Source: Candidatus Iainarchaeum sp.
GTDB lineage: Archaea; Micrarchaeota; Micrarchaeia; Anstonellales; Bilamarchaeaceae
DNA: 60,665 bases
Direction of reading: 5' to 3'
NCBI GenBank assembly: GCA_028714535.1
Contig: JAQTME010000007.1
Span: 1 to 60,665 of the forward strand
The notes below the pieces were generated by a model. That model was not told the origin of the DNA. It searched no databases and was given only the letters and a program-made list of their open reading frames with translations. How positions within the stretch are numbered: the first letter of the stretch is position 1; every line of letters begins with the position of its first letter. The translations under genes were made by a program, and so were the position numbers. Below, in pieces: positions 41,710 to 49,338 of this stretch.

Positions 41710-42885
41710 TTACGGCTGCAGCCCCGCCTGGGAAAGCGTCGTCTGCCGGGACGAAAGCATCTCCCTCAGCAGCGGCCCGGTCTCCACGAAGCGCGACAGC
41801 GGCAGGCGCAGCTTCGTTGATATATAGTTCAGCGAAGAACGGAACGAGTCGAACTCCCTCGGCCGCTGCATCAGCGCGTTGCGCACGTTCTCCCGCACGT
41901 TGAACACGCCCAGGGGCACGTAGCCCTCGTACGCCTCGCGCAGCACGATGGCGCCGGCCTGCCTCTTCATCCTTTCCAGCGCCTCCAGCACGGCGAACTT
42001 GCAGCTATAATAGCATCCGCCAACGGACGAATATTCGGTTTTCGGCTTCCAGTATTCGTGGTCGCCGAAGATGACCTCCTCCCTGCCCATGATGTGTATG
42101 AACGCCTCCAGCCATTCGTACTGCCACGGCGTCGGCATCAGCAGCACCGCGTAATAGTTCTTCAGGCTTGAGAATTCGTAGACCTGATAGCCGTGTATCG
42201 CATCGTAGTACTCCACCTTGTCATACAGGCTGTCGGCAAGCATGCTGTCCGTGGCGGTTATCGACCAGCGCGTCGGCACGAGCTTCCGTTTCTTCCCGGT
42301 GCCGAGCGTGCCCGTGGACAGTGCCTTCTGCATCTGCGAGAACAGCACGCCGTCCTTGTACAGGCCTGCGATGGCCTGTGCGGCCTTCAAATCAGTATCG
42401 TAGAACGCCTTCTCAAGGTGCTGCTCCCACCTCACGTTGCCGATGTCGAACCTGTCTATGGTTGCACTGGGGCCGAACGGCGTGTGGTCCTCGTTGAACG
42501 TGAAGCCGCGCGGCTTGCTGCGGAACTGCGCCTCGCTCTCCACCGAGTCCTGTGCGAGTGAAATCTCCTGCAGTTTCCCGACCAGCCTGTTGCCCAGGTC
42601 GGTTATGCCCACCCGGTGCTTGCCCCGGACCAGGTCGAGCCTGAACCGTATTATGTCGTCCTGCGTCTTCCGCGCAGGTATCCATGCCTCGGGCGTGTCA
42701 AGTATCGACGTGTCGCCTGCCGACGGCGTGAGCATCGGGCCGACATTGACCTTCGGGTACCCGCTGCGGCCGATGAATATGGACGGCGGCGAGCTGCCCT
42801 CGAGCTTCTCGTCCACCTCGACCGTGCGCCACTGCTGGACGCTGGACGTTATCTTCTTGAGGTATGCTCCCTTGCCCATGGCCAT
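41710..42885 (-). CDS. Nre-family DNA repair protein (NreA-like)
   Basis: The 391-residue protein shows [20 protein letters not shown] near residue 35, the hallmark N-terminal motif of archaeal Nre proteins. [41 protein letters not shown] and NPYQ-like [27 protein letters not shown] (in parts) match conserved blocks later on. There is no N-terminal zinc finger, so it is NreA-like rather than NreB-like. Haloarchaeal NreA acts in repair of DNA damage and carries a PCNA box at its end. Here the tail is [12 protein letters not shown], which keeps Q-x-x-L but lacks the two aromatic residues. ATG 42879 is another possible start. Confidence 0.88.
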   Translation of the reverse strand: MAMGKGAYLKKITSSVQQWRTVEVDEKLEGSSPPSIFIGRSGYPKVNVGPMLTPSAGDTSILDTPEAWIPARKTQDDIIRFRLDLVRGKHRVGITDLGNRLVGKLQEISLAQDSVESEAQFRSKPRGFTFNEDHTPFGPSATIDRFDIGNVRWEQHLEKAFYDTDLKAAQAIAGLYKDGVLFSQMQKALSTGTLGTGKKRKLVPTRWSITATDSMLADSLYDKVEYYDAIHGYQVYEFSSLKNYYAVLLMPTPWQYEWLEAFIHIMGREEVIFGDHEYWKPKTEYSSVGGCYYSCKFAVLEALERMKRQAGAIVLREAYEGYVPLGVFNVRENVRNALMQRPREFDSFRSSLNYISTKLRLPLSRFVETGPLLREMLSSRQTTLSQAGLQP

Positions 42886-42949
42886 GGAATGACATTTGCC
42901 GCCCGGAGTATTAAAACGCTGCGGCAGTTTATTTCCGCGGCGATTGCGA

Positions 42950-42963
42950 TATTATTTAATTAC
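42950..42963 (+). promoter_or_regulatory. TATA region of tRNA-Gly
   Basis: ATTATTTAATTACT lies 35-48 bases upstream of the mature tRNA, a normal distance for a tRNA gene with a short 5' leader removed by RNase P. Confidence 0.5.
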
Positions 42964-42997
42964 TTTGCCACCGTCCAATATGTTGCTTCTTATTACT

Positions 42998-43070
42998 GCG
43001 ACCGTAGTCTACCGGTTTATGATTCGAGATTGCCAATCTCGCGGACCGGGTTCGATTCCCGGCGGTCGCA
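42998..43070 (+). tRNA. tRNA-Gly (anticodon GCC)
   Basis: All four arms can be drawn. The acceptor GCGACCG pairs with CGGTCGC and the discriminator is A. The D arm is GTC/GAT, and the anticodon stem CGAGA pairs with TCTCG around the loop TTGCCAA (anticodon GCC at 43032-43034). The variable loop has four bases. The T arm CCGGG/CCCGG has the TTCGATT loop. The length is 73 bases with no encoded CCA and no intron. It would decode GGC and GGU codons. A second copy of the last 23 bases lies 173 bases downstream. Confidence 0.95.
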
Positions 43071-43091
43071 TTTTTGCTCCAAGCAAAAATG
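43069..43091 (+). repeat. Hairpin directly after the tRNA
   Basis: CATTTTTGC pairs with GCAAAAATG around TCCAA. It starts on the last two bases of the tRNA and may end its transcript. Confidence 0.5.
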
Positions 43092-43096
43092 GGGCA

Positions 43097-43175
43097 AGCG
43101 AACGGTGTCGTAATCGACGCTTCGATTACGAACATGTTCAAAGTCGGTTCGCCGACCTTGGCATCGCCGTTCGCT
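43097..43175 (+). ncRNA. Candidate structured RNA: three-way junction
   Basis: An outer stem of 11 pairs (43097-43107 with 43165-43175) has one T-G wobble. It encloses a 9-pair hairpin (43108-43116 with 43123-43131) and a second hairpin with GTCGG and CCGAC around a TTCG tetraloop (43143-43156). Such nested perfect stems are unlikely by chance in 79 bases. Whether it is transcribed is unknown; it could be DNA cruciforms of a small element instead. Confidence 0.4.
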
Positions 43176-43181
43176 CTGTCG

Positions 43182-43204
43182 CAAAATTTTTATGAAAAAT
43201 TTTG
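43182..43204. repeat. Perfect 10-bp inverted repeat, AT-rich
   Basis: CAAAATTTTT and AAAAATTTTG flank the loop ATG, followed at once by GGGGCCCC, a second palindrome. The position next to the duplicated tRNA end suggests the end of an inserted element. Confidence 0.5.
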
Positions 43205-43210
43205 GGGCCC

Positions 43211-43243
43211 CCGGAAACCAGGGTTCGGTTTCCGGCGGTCGCA
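43211..43243 (+). repeat. Degenerate copy of the tRNA-Gly 3' end (att-like)
   Basis: The last 23 bases (43221-43243, ending GGCGGTCGCA) match the last 23 bases of the tRNA at 21 positions. The copy also forms its own perfect 9-pair hairpin (CCGGAAACC with GGTTTCCGG). Integrated elements leave such a 3' copy at their far end. No 5' half of a tRNA is present. Confidence 0.6.
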
Positions 43244-43288
43244 TTTCTATTTTTCGCTTTTCGTCAATCGCCGCATCCGTATCCGATA

Positions 43289-43297
43289 GTATTTAAA
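43289..43297 (+). promoter_or_regulatory. TATA box of the ParB/SerK-like gene
   Basis: GTATTTAAA lies about 22-25 bases before ATG 43314. Confidence 0.5.
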
Positions 43298-43313
43298 CCC
43301 CGCCACCACGAAT

Positions 43314-44144
43314 ATGCGCCTTAACAACCATAGCGGCAGTGATATCATGAGCGCACTTGTGGACGAAATGGTGAAATCGCTGGAGATACGGGAGGTCAAG
43401 TCCCTGCTCTCGCATGAGAAGGTCATCTCCCAGAACCTGAAGAGGCTGAAGGAGGCGATGCTCAACATCGGCCACCTTGTCGACCCGATGATAATCGACA
43501 AGGAAACCGGCGTTGTGTTGGACGGCAACCACAGGCTCAAGGTCCTGGAGATAATAGAGTGCCCGTACGCGGTCTGCCAGACCGTGGATTACCAAAGCGA
43601 CGAGATAAAGGTCGGCACATGGTACCCCATCATGGACCTGAATGCCGAGCACGTGTTCAAGCTGGACTCCATAAAGCACGAGAAGGTCGACTACGACGCG
43701 GGGAAGGCGGCGGTGGAAGGCCTCAAGGCTCCGTTCATGCTGGTCACCAAGAACGAGGGCTGCCACCTGCTCAACCCTGGCAGCTACAAGCTCATGGAGA
43801 TGGTCGAGGAGCAGAACTACATATTCTCGCTGATCGAGAAGCGCTCCGTGGATTACGTGCCCTCGGAGGAGCTGCAGAAGAACATAGACGGCGGCAAGTC
43901 AGCGCTCTTCAGGCGCACCTATGCCAAGGAAGAGATAGTCAAGGCAGCCCAAAGCCACTCGCCGTTCCCGCCCAAGTCCACGCGGCACCTCATACCAGGC
44001 AGGATAATCCGGCTCAACATGAAGCTTGGGTGGCTGCACCGCTCGCCGGAGGAGGCAAGGACCGAGCTGATGGCGATGCTCAACACGCGCGTGTACACAG
44101 GCAACGTGAGGAAATACTACGAGCCAGTGATTGTCATCTACTAG
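43314..44144 (+). CDS. ParB-fold protein related to serine kinase SerK
   Basis: The 276-residue protein has a ParB/sulfiredoxin-fold N-terminal half. SHEKVISQNLKRLKEAMLNIG is followed by VDPMIIDKETGVVLDGNHRLKVLEIIECPYAV (in parts) and VDYQSDEIKVGTWYPIM. The DGNHR motif near residue 70 is the catalytic box of SerK and SbnI, ParB-fold enzymes that phosphorylate free serine. A later region, PFPPKSTRHLIPGRIIRLNMKLGWL, matches the C-terminal part of the same group. O-phosphoserine would feed cysteine synthesis. A serine-type class V aminotransferase gene occurs 5 kb away. ATG 43314 suits the TATA box; ATG 43347, with GTGAT before it, is also possible. The stop overlaps that of the convergent glutaredoxin gene by four bases. 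Confidence 0.8.
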   Translation: MRLNNHSGSDIMSALVDEMVKSLEIREVKSLLSHEKVISQNLKRLKEAMLNIGHLVDPMIIDKETGVVLDGNHRLKVLEIIECPYAVCQTVDYQSDEIKVGTWYPIMDLNAEHVFKLDSIKHEKVDYDAGKAAVEGLKAPFMLVTKNEGCHLLNPGSYKLMEMVEEQNYIFSLIEKRSVDYVPSEELQKNIDGGKSALFRRTYAKEEIVKAAQSHSPFPPKSTRHLIPGRIIRLNMKLGWLHRSPEEARTELMAMLNTRVYTGNVRKYYEPVIVIY

Positions 44145-44440
44145 AGGTTGAACGGGTCGAAAAGAAGATTGACCATCAGGTCCTCGCGCTTCGGCGGCTT
44201 CTGCTTCTTCAGCGCCGCCTCGACGGCTTCGCGGTTGAAACCCACCACAATCCTGCCATTTATCTCTATGACCGGCACGGCCGTCTGCCCGGTCTTCTGC
44301 ACCATCTCCTGTGCCCTGGCGTCGTCCTTGGACACGTCATAATCGGTGAACTTCAGCCCCTTGCTCTTGAAGTAGCCCTTGGCAGTGCTGCAGTGCGGGC
44401 AGTCTGGAGTGGAGTATACTATTATTTCAGGCTCTGCCAT
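44141..44440 (-). CDS. Glutaredoxin-like thiol-disulfide protein
   Basis: The 99-residue thioredoxin-fold protein has EIIVYSTPDCPHCSTAKGYF with the CPHC active site near residue 14. KTGQTAVPVIEINGRIVVGF has the cis-Pro (TAVP) and the Gly-Phe that binds glutathione-like partners. The last 20 residues extend past the usual fold (PPKREDLMVNLLFDPFNL). It reduces disulfides in the cytosol, probably with a non-glutathione thiol. TATA-like CATAAATAAAT lies 20-35 bases upstream on the minus strand. Confidence 0.92.
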   Translation of the reverse strand: MAEPEIIVYSTPDCPHCSTAKGYFKSKGLKFTDYDVSKDDARAQEMVQKTGQTAVPVIEINGRIVVGFNREAVEAALKKQKPPKREDLMVNLLFDPFNL

Positions 44441-44467
44441 GCATGCTATCTGTGCCGGCGCATTTAT

Positions 44468-45028
44468 TTATGCTACGTTCAGGACCTCGTCCACCTTTAT
44501 GACGCTGTTCCTGATGAAGTCCTGGGCCGCGCTCTCCTTCGTGACGTTGAATACCAGCAGCAGCTCTGGCGTATCGTGCTTCCGCACCGTGCGCGAGAGG
44601 AACTCGAAGAGCCTCATGGTCTCCGAAAGCGGATTGCGCGAGGTTATGGCAGACATGGAGTCTATGTATATGAACTTTTTCGAGGATTTCAGGTTCGGCA
44701 GCGACGCGTTTATGGCCCTCACGAACTCGTCAACCGATATTTTTCCTCCTATGTGGATGCACTTCCCGCCGTCCTGCCCGGCCTCCGTGTCTATGAAAAA
44801 GAGCTTATCTGAATCCGCGCCCCTCTTCTTCAGCATCGCCAGGGAGTCCTTGTACGGCTGCCTGAAGCTGACGTACAGGCCGTCGAAACTCCTTTTCGTC
44901 AGCGCAACAACCGACGCTGCGCTGGCCTCGGAGTATTCCTCGGCCGGTAGCTCCACCATTATCACCCCGCCCTGCATGTGCCTTTCCACGAGTGCCGAAA
45001 CCGCGTTTTCCATCTGTGCCTTGGTCAT
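44468..45028 (-). CDS. KaiC/RecA-fold protein without Walker A
   Basis: The 186-residue protein reads as a RecA/KaiC fold: GVIMVELPAEEYSEAS replaces the P-loop, GLYVSFRQPYKDSLAML matches the KaiC strand with E/R, then KKFIYIDSMSAITSRNPLSETMRLFEFL is a Walker B-like block, followed by LLLVFNVTKESAAQDFIRN. No GxxxxGK(S/T) exists, so ATP hydrolysis is unlikely. Such degenerate domains may bind the active KaiC-like ATPase encoded two genes upstream. Spacing to the sensor gene is two bases, so all three form one operon. The role is probably regulatory. Confidence 0.75.
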   Translation of the reverse strand: MTKAQMENAVSALVERHMQGGVIMVELPAEEYSEASAASVVALTKRSFDGLYVSFRQPYKDSLAMLKKRGADSDKLFFIDTEAGQDGGKCIHIGGKISVDEFVRAINASLPNLKSSKKFIYIDSMSAITSRNPLSETMRLFEFLSRTVRKHDTPELLLVFNVTKESAAQDFIRNSVIKVDEVLNVA

Positions 45029-45030
45029 AT

Positions 45031-47484
45031 CTATGTTCTCCTCTTCTTGCTGGTTTTTAGCGTGAATGCTGCCGCTGCGGCCATGTCGACGACGCCCTCA
45101 AGCGCCCTGATAGTTTCGTGGTCGAAGAAGCCGGGTTTTTCCGAATATACGTTCAGCGCCCCGACCGCCCTGCCCTCCTTCCGCAGCGGGAACGCCGCTG
45201 ACGACCGGTAGCCGCGCTTCGCGCCCTCAGCGCGCCACATCTTCATCCGCGGGTCCGTTGCCCAGTCGTCGATGATTACCGCCATGTTCTCGCGTATGGC
45301 CGTTCCTGTCGGCCCCTGCCCTTCGGGAACGTTGTCCGTGGAAATCTTTATGTTGTCAAGGTAGCCCCTTTCCATGCCCGCATGGGCGAGCGGCGTCACC
45401 TTCCTGGTCCTGGCGTCCGCGAGCCCGATCCATGCCATCCTGAAGCCCCCCTTGTCAACGAGTATGCTGCACATTTTCCCGAAAATCTCCCCGGTGCCCA
45501 GGCCTTTGCGCCGCGCATCTGTGGCCATGTGCCCTATCTCCTCGGTCATCGCATAGAGCCTGCCCAGGGTGCCGAGCCGCTCTTCTGTAAACCTGCGCCT
45601 GGTTATGTCCTCGCCCGAGCTCAGCGTCCCCAGTCTCCTGCCGTCATCGCGCAGGATTGTGTTGTGCCATGCTATGAGCTTCTCCTCGCCGTTTTTGGCC
45701 AGGACCTCGTTCTCATAGTACCCGACTTCCTTTATCTCGCCGGCCATGAGCTTCCCGAATGTCTCCTCGGTGCGCTTCCTTGCCTTCTTAGGGATGAATT
45801 TCTCGAACCAGTTCTTCCCTATTATCTCCGGTTCCTTGTATCCCAGCACCTCGCAGCCCTTCCTGTTTATGAGCGTCACCTTCTGGTCAGCCCCGATGGC
45901 GACCAGTATGACATCGGCGATATCCAGGTACTTGTTCGCCAGGTTCCTCTCCCCCTCGAGCTCCTTCTCTGCCTTGTCCGCCTTTGCAAGCGCCTCGCGG
46001 AGCGCCTTGTCCTCGCTCTCCCGCCGGGTGATGTCCCTCAGGGTGATTATGGTCCCTATGTGCATGCCTGCCGCGTCCTTCAGCCTGTTGATGTTGACTT
46101 CGCCAGTGAACGTGGCGCCGTCCTTCCGCTGCATCGTGAGCTTGACCCCGTTCATCTCCCCTTGGGCGTCAAGCACCTTGGTGATTGCCCGCCTCGCCTC
46201 GTCCCGCGCATCTGGCGGCAGGAGGCCGTAGACGTCAGTCCCCAACAAATCGGACGGCTTGCCTGCGCCGAACACTCCAAGGGTGCGGGCAGATATCTCG
46301 TTTATGATGCCTGCCGGGTCGGTGACTATTACCGCATCTGGCGATGTCTTTATGAGCGCCCTGTACCTCTGCTCCGCCTTGGTCCGCTCTTCGAGCGCCT
46401 CGCGCAGCGCCTTGCTCTCGATTTTCAGCTGCGGGGCCGTCTCCTTCATGGCCAGCTTGAGGCTGACAAGCGTCCTGTCGAACGCCCGCGCCAGCTTGCC
46501 TATCTCGTCATTGGATTCCTTCATCTTCGGGTCGAGGTCGCTGCGCATGTCGCCCTTGCTGATTGCAGACACCACGCTTGTGAGCTCGTCTATGGGGGCG
46601 AACACCCTCCGTATCGCCAGGATTGCGGCTGCTAACGCGAGCAGCAGCAGGGCCAAGGTGACCAACAGGACTGCACTGTTTATCTGCCGGATCGGGGCGA
46701 GCGCTTCGCTGCTGTCTATCTTGGATATCAGGCACATGCCGTTGTCCTGCAGCCAGTAATATCTTTCGATGACCAGGTCGCCATGATAATCAGGATAGGT
46801 CGCGCTGCCGTTATTCCCATCCAGGCATTCACTCACGGCCTGGGTGTGGAGCGGGTTGGTGTCGTTTCTCGTTTTTTTGAGGCCTGTGATGGGCACGCCA
46901 TAGCTGTCAGCCAGGAACACCTCTCCAGTGTTGCCCATGCCGGCAGACTCGAGCATCAGCGCACTGGTCGTTTTCATGGATAGCCTGGCCCCAAGCACAG
47001 CAATTGTGCTCCCGCCCGCATCCTTTAGGGGGGTCGTGATGAAATATGCCGCCGGCCTGCCGTATTCAGGCGGGTAGAACCGGCTTACGAATGACGTTCC
47101 TGCCAGGCCGTTCGCGAAATACGCCTCCTTGGACACGTCAAGGCCCTCTTCGCCTGGGTCGGTGGATGCCACAACCGTGCCGTCGAGGCCCATTACGAAC
47201 AGGGAATCAAAGTCCGGCTGGGCCGCCAGCTCCTGGCCCAGCGCAGCCTTCATGCTGCCGCTGTAACCGGCAATGCGGCCTGCCACGCGCTCCAAATGGC
47301 CCATCTCATCGGCCTTATAGTACTCAAACTGTGCTATCTTCACCAGGCCTATGCTGGCGAGCTGCGCATCTGTCCTCTCGGCTATTGCTTCTCTTGCGTT
47401 TTCTGCATAGAACCAGCCGAGGGCCCCTATGGCTACTGCCATGGTGATTATGAAAAACAGCGCCAGCCGCGTGCTTATCTTCAT
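45031..47484 (-). CDS. Membrane sensor: dCache-HAMP-PAS-PAS-GAF without kinase
   Basis: The 817-residue protein has a membrane helix at about 8-28, then an external dCache-like domain (30-270) with LFVMGLDGTVVASTDPGEEGLDVS and VFLADSYGVPIT. A second helix lies at 275-295. HAMP (RRVFAPIDELTSVVSAISKGDMRSDL, in parts) follows, then PAS 1 near 370-490 (LIKTSPDAVIVTDPAGII) and PAS 2 near 520-640 (YLDIADVILVAIGADQKVTLIN) with a coiled coil between. GAF sits at the end (near 650-810, DNVPEGQGPTGTAIRENMAV, GALNVYS). There is no histidine kinase, GGDEF or methyl-accepting domain after it, so the signal must pass by protein contact. The start overlaps the KaiC-like stop by ATGA and the degenerate KaiC gene follows by two bases, pointing to those as partners. 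Confidence 0.9.
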   Translation of the reverse strand: MKISTRLALFFIITMAVAIGALGWFYAENAREAIAERTDAQLASIGLVKIAQFEYYKADEMGHLERVAGRIAGYSGSMKAALGQELAAQPDFDSLFVMGLDGTVVASTDPGEEGLDVSKEAYFANGLAGTSFVSRFYPPEYGRPAAYFITTPLKDAGGSTIAVLGARLSMKTTSALMLESAGMGNTGEVFLADSYGVPITGLKKTRNDTNPLHTQAVSECLDGNNGSATYPDYHGDLVIERYYWLQDNGMCLISKIDSSEALAPIRQINSAVLLVTLALLLLALAAAILAIRRVFAPIDELTSVVSAISKGDMRSDLDPKMKESNDEIGKLARAFDRTLVSLKLAMKETAPQLKIESKALREALEERTKAEQRYRALIKTSPDAVIVTDPAGIINEISARTLGVFGAGKPSDLLGTDVYGLLPPDARDEARRAITKVLDAQGEMNGVKLTMQRKDGATFTGEVNINRLKDAAGMHIGTIITLRDITRRESEDKALREALAKADKAEKELEGERNLANKYLDIADVILVAIGADQKVTLINRKGCEVLGYKEPEIIGKNWFEKFIPKKARKRTEETFGKLMAGEIKEVGYYENEVLAKNGEEKLIAWHNTILRDDGRRLGTLSSGEDITRRRFTEERLGTLGRLYAMTEEIGHMATDARRKGLGTGEIFGKMCSILVDKGGFRMAWIGLADARTRKVTPLAHAGMERGYLDNIKISTDNVPEGQGPTGTAIRENMAVIIDDWATDPRMKMWRAEGAKRGYRSSAAFPLRKEGRAVGALNVYSEKPGFFDHETIRALEGVVDMAAAAAFTLKTSKKRRT

Positions 47485-49220
47485 GGCCGCCCGCCCCCGA
47501 GCAGGCCGCCAAGCACTCCCTTCTTCTTTTTCGCAAGCTTCGGCGGCAGGCCTCCCTCGCCCTGAAGTATGGCTGATACACTGTCCTTGAACGGCCCCCC
47601 GTCCTCTGCCCTGAGTATGTGCCCCCTCACCAGCGAATCGATGTAGGCATCGATGCCCTCTTCCGAGACCCCGCTTTCAGAAAGCTCCCCGAACGCCTGC
47701 GCGCCCATGGGCCCCAGGAACCGCTTGAACTCGGCCTCGAGCTTTTCCTCCACGGTCTGTGAGACCTTCCTGCCCACGCCTGTTATGACCGCCTCGTAGC
47801 CCGCGAGGGAAGATCCTATGACTATGCCATCGCCGGTTATGTCGTATCTCCTGAGCTCCTTGCTGTGCGTGCTTCCCCTTTCCTTGACCACGTTGAGGAC
47901 CGGCTGCAGTTCGCCTTCCATCTCCACCTGCCTTAGCGTTATGAGGTTGTCCACGGTGGTGGACAGGTGGCGGTCCCCCCTCCCCCTGCCGTCCGCGTCA
48001 GGGTGCACCGAGGAGGTGAACATGGTTGTGACTCCCCTGGCCTTCATGTAGTTGTTGAGCCTTTTGGCGAAGTTCACGTAGCTGTCCTCAGGGAACGCGC
48101 TGGCGATGGCGCTGAGCGGGTCTATGGCGCATCTCTTGATGCCCTTCCTTTCCACTATGGCCTGTATCTCTGCCAGGTGCTCGTCCATGAACTTCTCCGT
48201 AGGATAGACACACCTGAGCGTGAGCAGCCCTTCCTTCTCGTAGGTTCCGAAGTCCCAACCGCAGCTTTTGGCGTTCCTCAACACCTGCTCCCTGCTCTCC
48301 TCGAAGCTCCCATAGAGGCATGGCACCCCCTGCTTCAGGCCATCGCTGAGGAACTGCAGCGCCAGCATGCTCTTGCCAGTGCCTGCGGTCCCGGCCAGTA
48401 TGGTGGACGAGGCGCTGAAAAGACCGCCGCCAAGCATCTGGTCCAGCACCGCGTTGCCCGTGGATACCCTCTCCATGGTGGACGGGTATCCCAGCGGCAT
48501 CTTCACCTTCGGGAAGACGGTTATGCCCCCGGGGGTTATCCTGAAATACCTGTCCTCGCTGCTATACCCCCTTCCCCTGACCTTTATTATCTGCAGTATC
48601 CTCTGGAACTCGTCGCCCACGCGCACCTGGTCCAGCTTTATGATGGCATCCGATATGAACTCCTCGACGCCGTAAACAGAATACCTCTCCTTGGTATCGA
48701 CAATCTCGCTGGTGAGCACTGTCGTGCAGCCCAGCGAGGTCAGTATCCTGCCCAGCTCGAATATCAGCTTCCTGACCTCTGCCTTGTCCTTCAGGTTGTA
48801 GGCTATGGCGGTGATGGAGTCGATGCACACGCGCTTGATGTTCGCCGACTTGACCTGGTCCTCTACGAATTCCATGACCTTCTCGCCGTAGAACTGGTCG
48901 CCGTACATCACGCGGATGTCTATTATCTTCAGACGCTGGTCCTCTATGGCTTTCCTGTCATAGAAATCCATGGCCTCCAGGTTCTTGACTATCTTGAACA
49001 GCGGCTCGGTCAGCGATATGTACATGCAGTTCTCGCCGCGCTTCACGCCGTCGAACAGCCACTGGAGCGAAAGCATGGTCTTCCCGCTGCCTGAGCTGCC
49101 TGCAAGCAGCACCACAGAGCCCCTCGGGAAGCCGCCCTGGAGCGCGCTGTCCAGTTCTGCAATGCCGGTCGGACAGTTCTCTTCCATGTCCGCGGCCTGC
49201 ACAGATTTTTTCACTGCCAT
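47481..49220 (-). CDS. KaiC-like double-domain ATPase
   Basis: The 579-residue protein has two RecA-like domains. Domain 1 (about 15-245): GIAELDSALQGGFPRGS, Walker A GSSGSGKT, the catalytic Glu in ISLTEP, Walker B VCIDSITAIAYN. Domain 2 (about 250-500): GNAVLDQMLGGGL, Walker A GTAGTGKS, SFEESREQVL with the two Glu, Walker B CAIDPLSAIASA. A helical tail of about 80 residues ends with KKKKGVLGGLLGGG. Both P-loops and catalytic Glu residues are intact. Archaeal KaiC-like proteins form hexamers that integrate signals; some act as timers or secretion and motility regulators. The minus-strand TATA (TTTATAAT, 49250-49258) places the transcript start near 49230, so this gene leads the operon. Confidence 0.92.
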   Translation of the reverse strand: MAVKKSVQAADMEENCPTGIAELDSALQGGFPRGSVVLLAGSSGSGKTMLSLQWLFDGVKRGENCMYISLTEPLFKIVKNLEAMDFYDRKAIEDQRLKIIDIRVMYGDQFYGEKVMEFVEDQVKSANIKRVCIDSITAIAYNLKDKAEVRKLIFELGRILTSLGCTTVLTSEIVDTKERYSVYGVEEFISDAIIKLDQVRVGDEFQRILQIIKVRGRGYSSEDRYFRITPGGITVFPKVKMPLGYPSTMERVSTGNAVLDQMLGGGLFSASSTILAGTAGTGKSMLALQFLSDGLKQGVPCLYGSFEESREQVLRNAKSCGWDFGTYEKEGLLTLRCVYPTEKFMDEHLAEIQAIVERKGIKRCAIDPLSAIASAFPEDSYVNFAKRLNNYMKARGVTTMFTSSVHPDADGRGRGDRHLSTTVDNLITLRQVEMEGELQPVLNVVKERGSTHSKELRRYDITGDGIVIGSSLAGYEAVITGVGRKVSQTVEEKLEAEFKRFLGPMGAQAFGELSESGVSEEGIDAYIDSLVRGHILRAEDGGPFKDSVSAILQGEGGLPPKLAKKKKGVLGGLLGGGRP

Positions 49221-49306
49221 TCCCCTGCCTCTATCCGCTTTTACCTCTGTCTATTATAAAGTTTGCCTGCAGCCGTCATGCGCCGGCTGATGTGGCAATT
49301 GCATAT

Positions 49307-49315
49307 CTTTTTAGA
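49307..49315 (+). promoter_or_regulatory. TATA box of the class V aminotransferase
   Basis: CTTTTTAGA lies about 27 bases upstream of ATG 49339, supporting that start over the in-frame ATG at 49318. Confidence 0.45.
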
Positions 49316-49338
49316 TTTTGCATGCGGAAAGCGGCTGC

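Noticed and set aside
42956-43244. Short minus-strand open frames across the tRNA-Gly region
   Set aside because: Their translations include the AGNRTR-like string that always appears when a tRNA T arm is read on the opposite strand. The tRNA explains the sequence.
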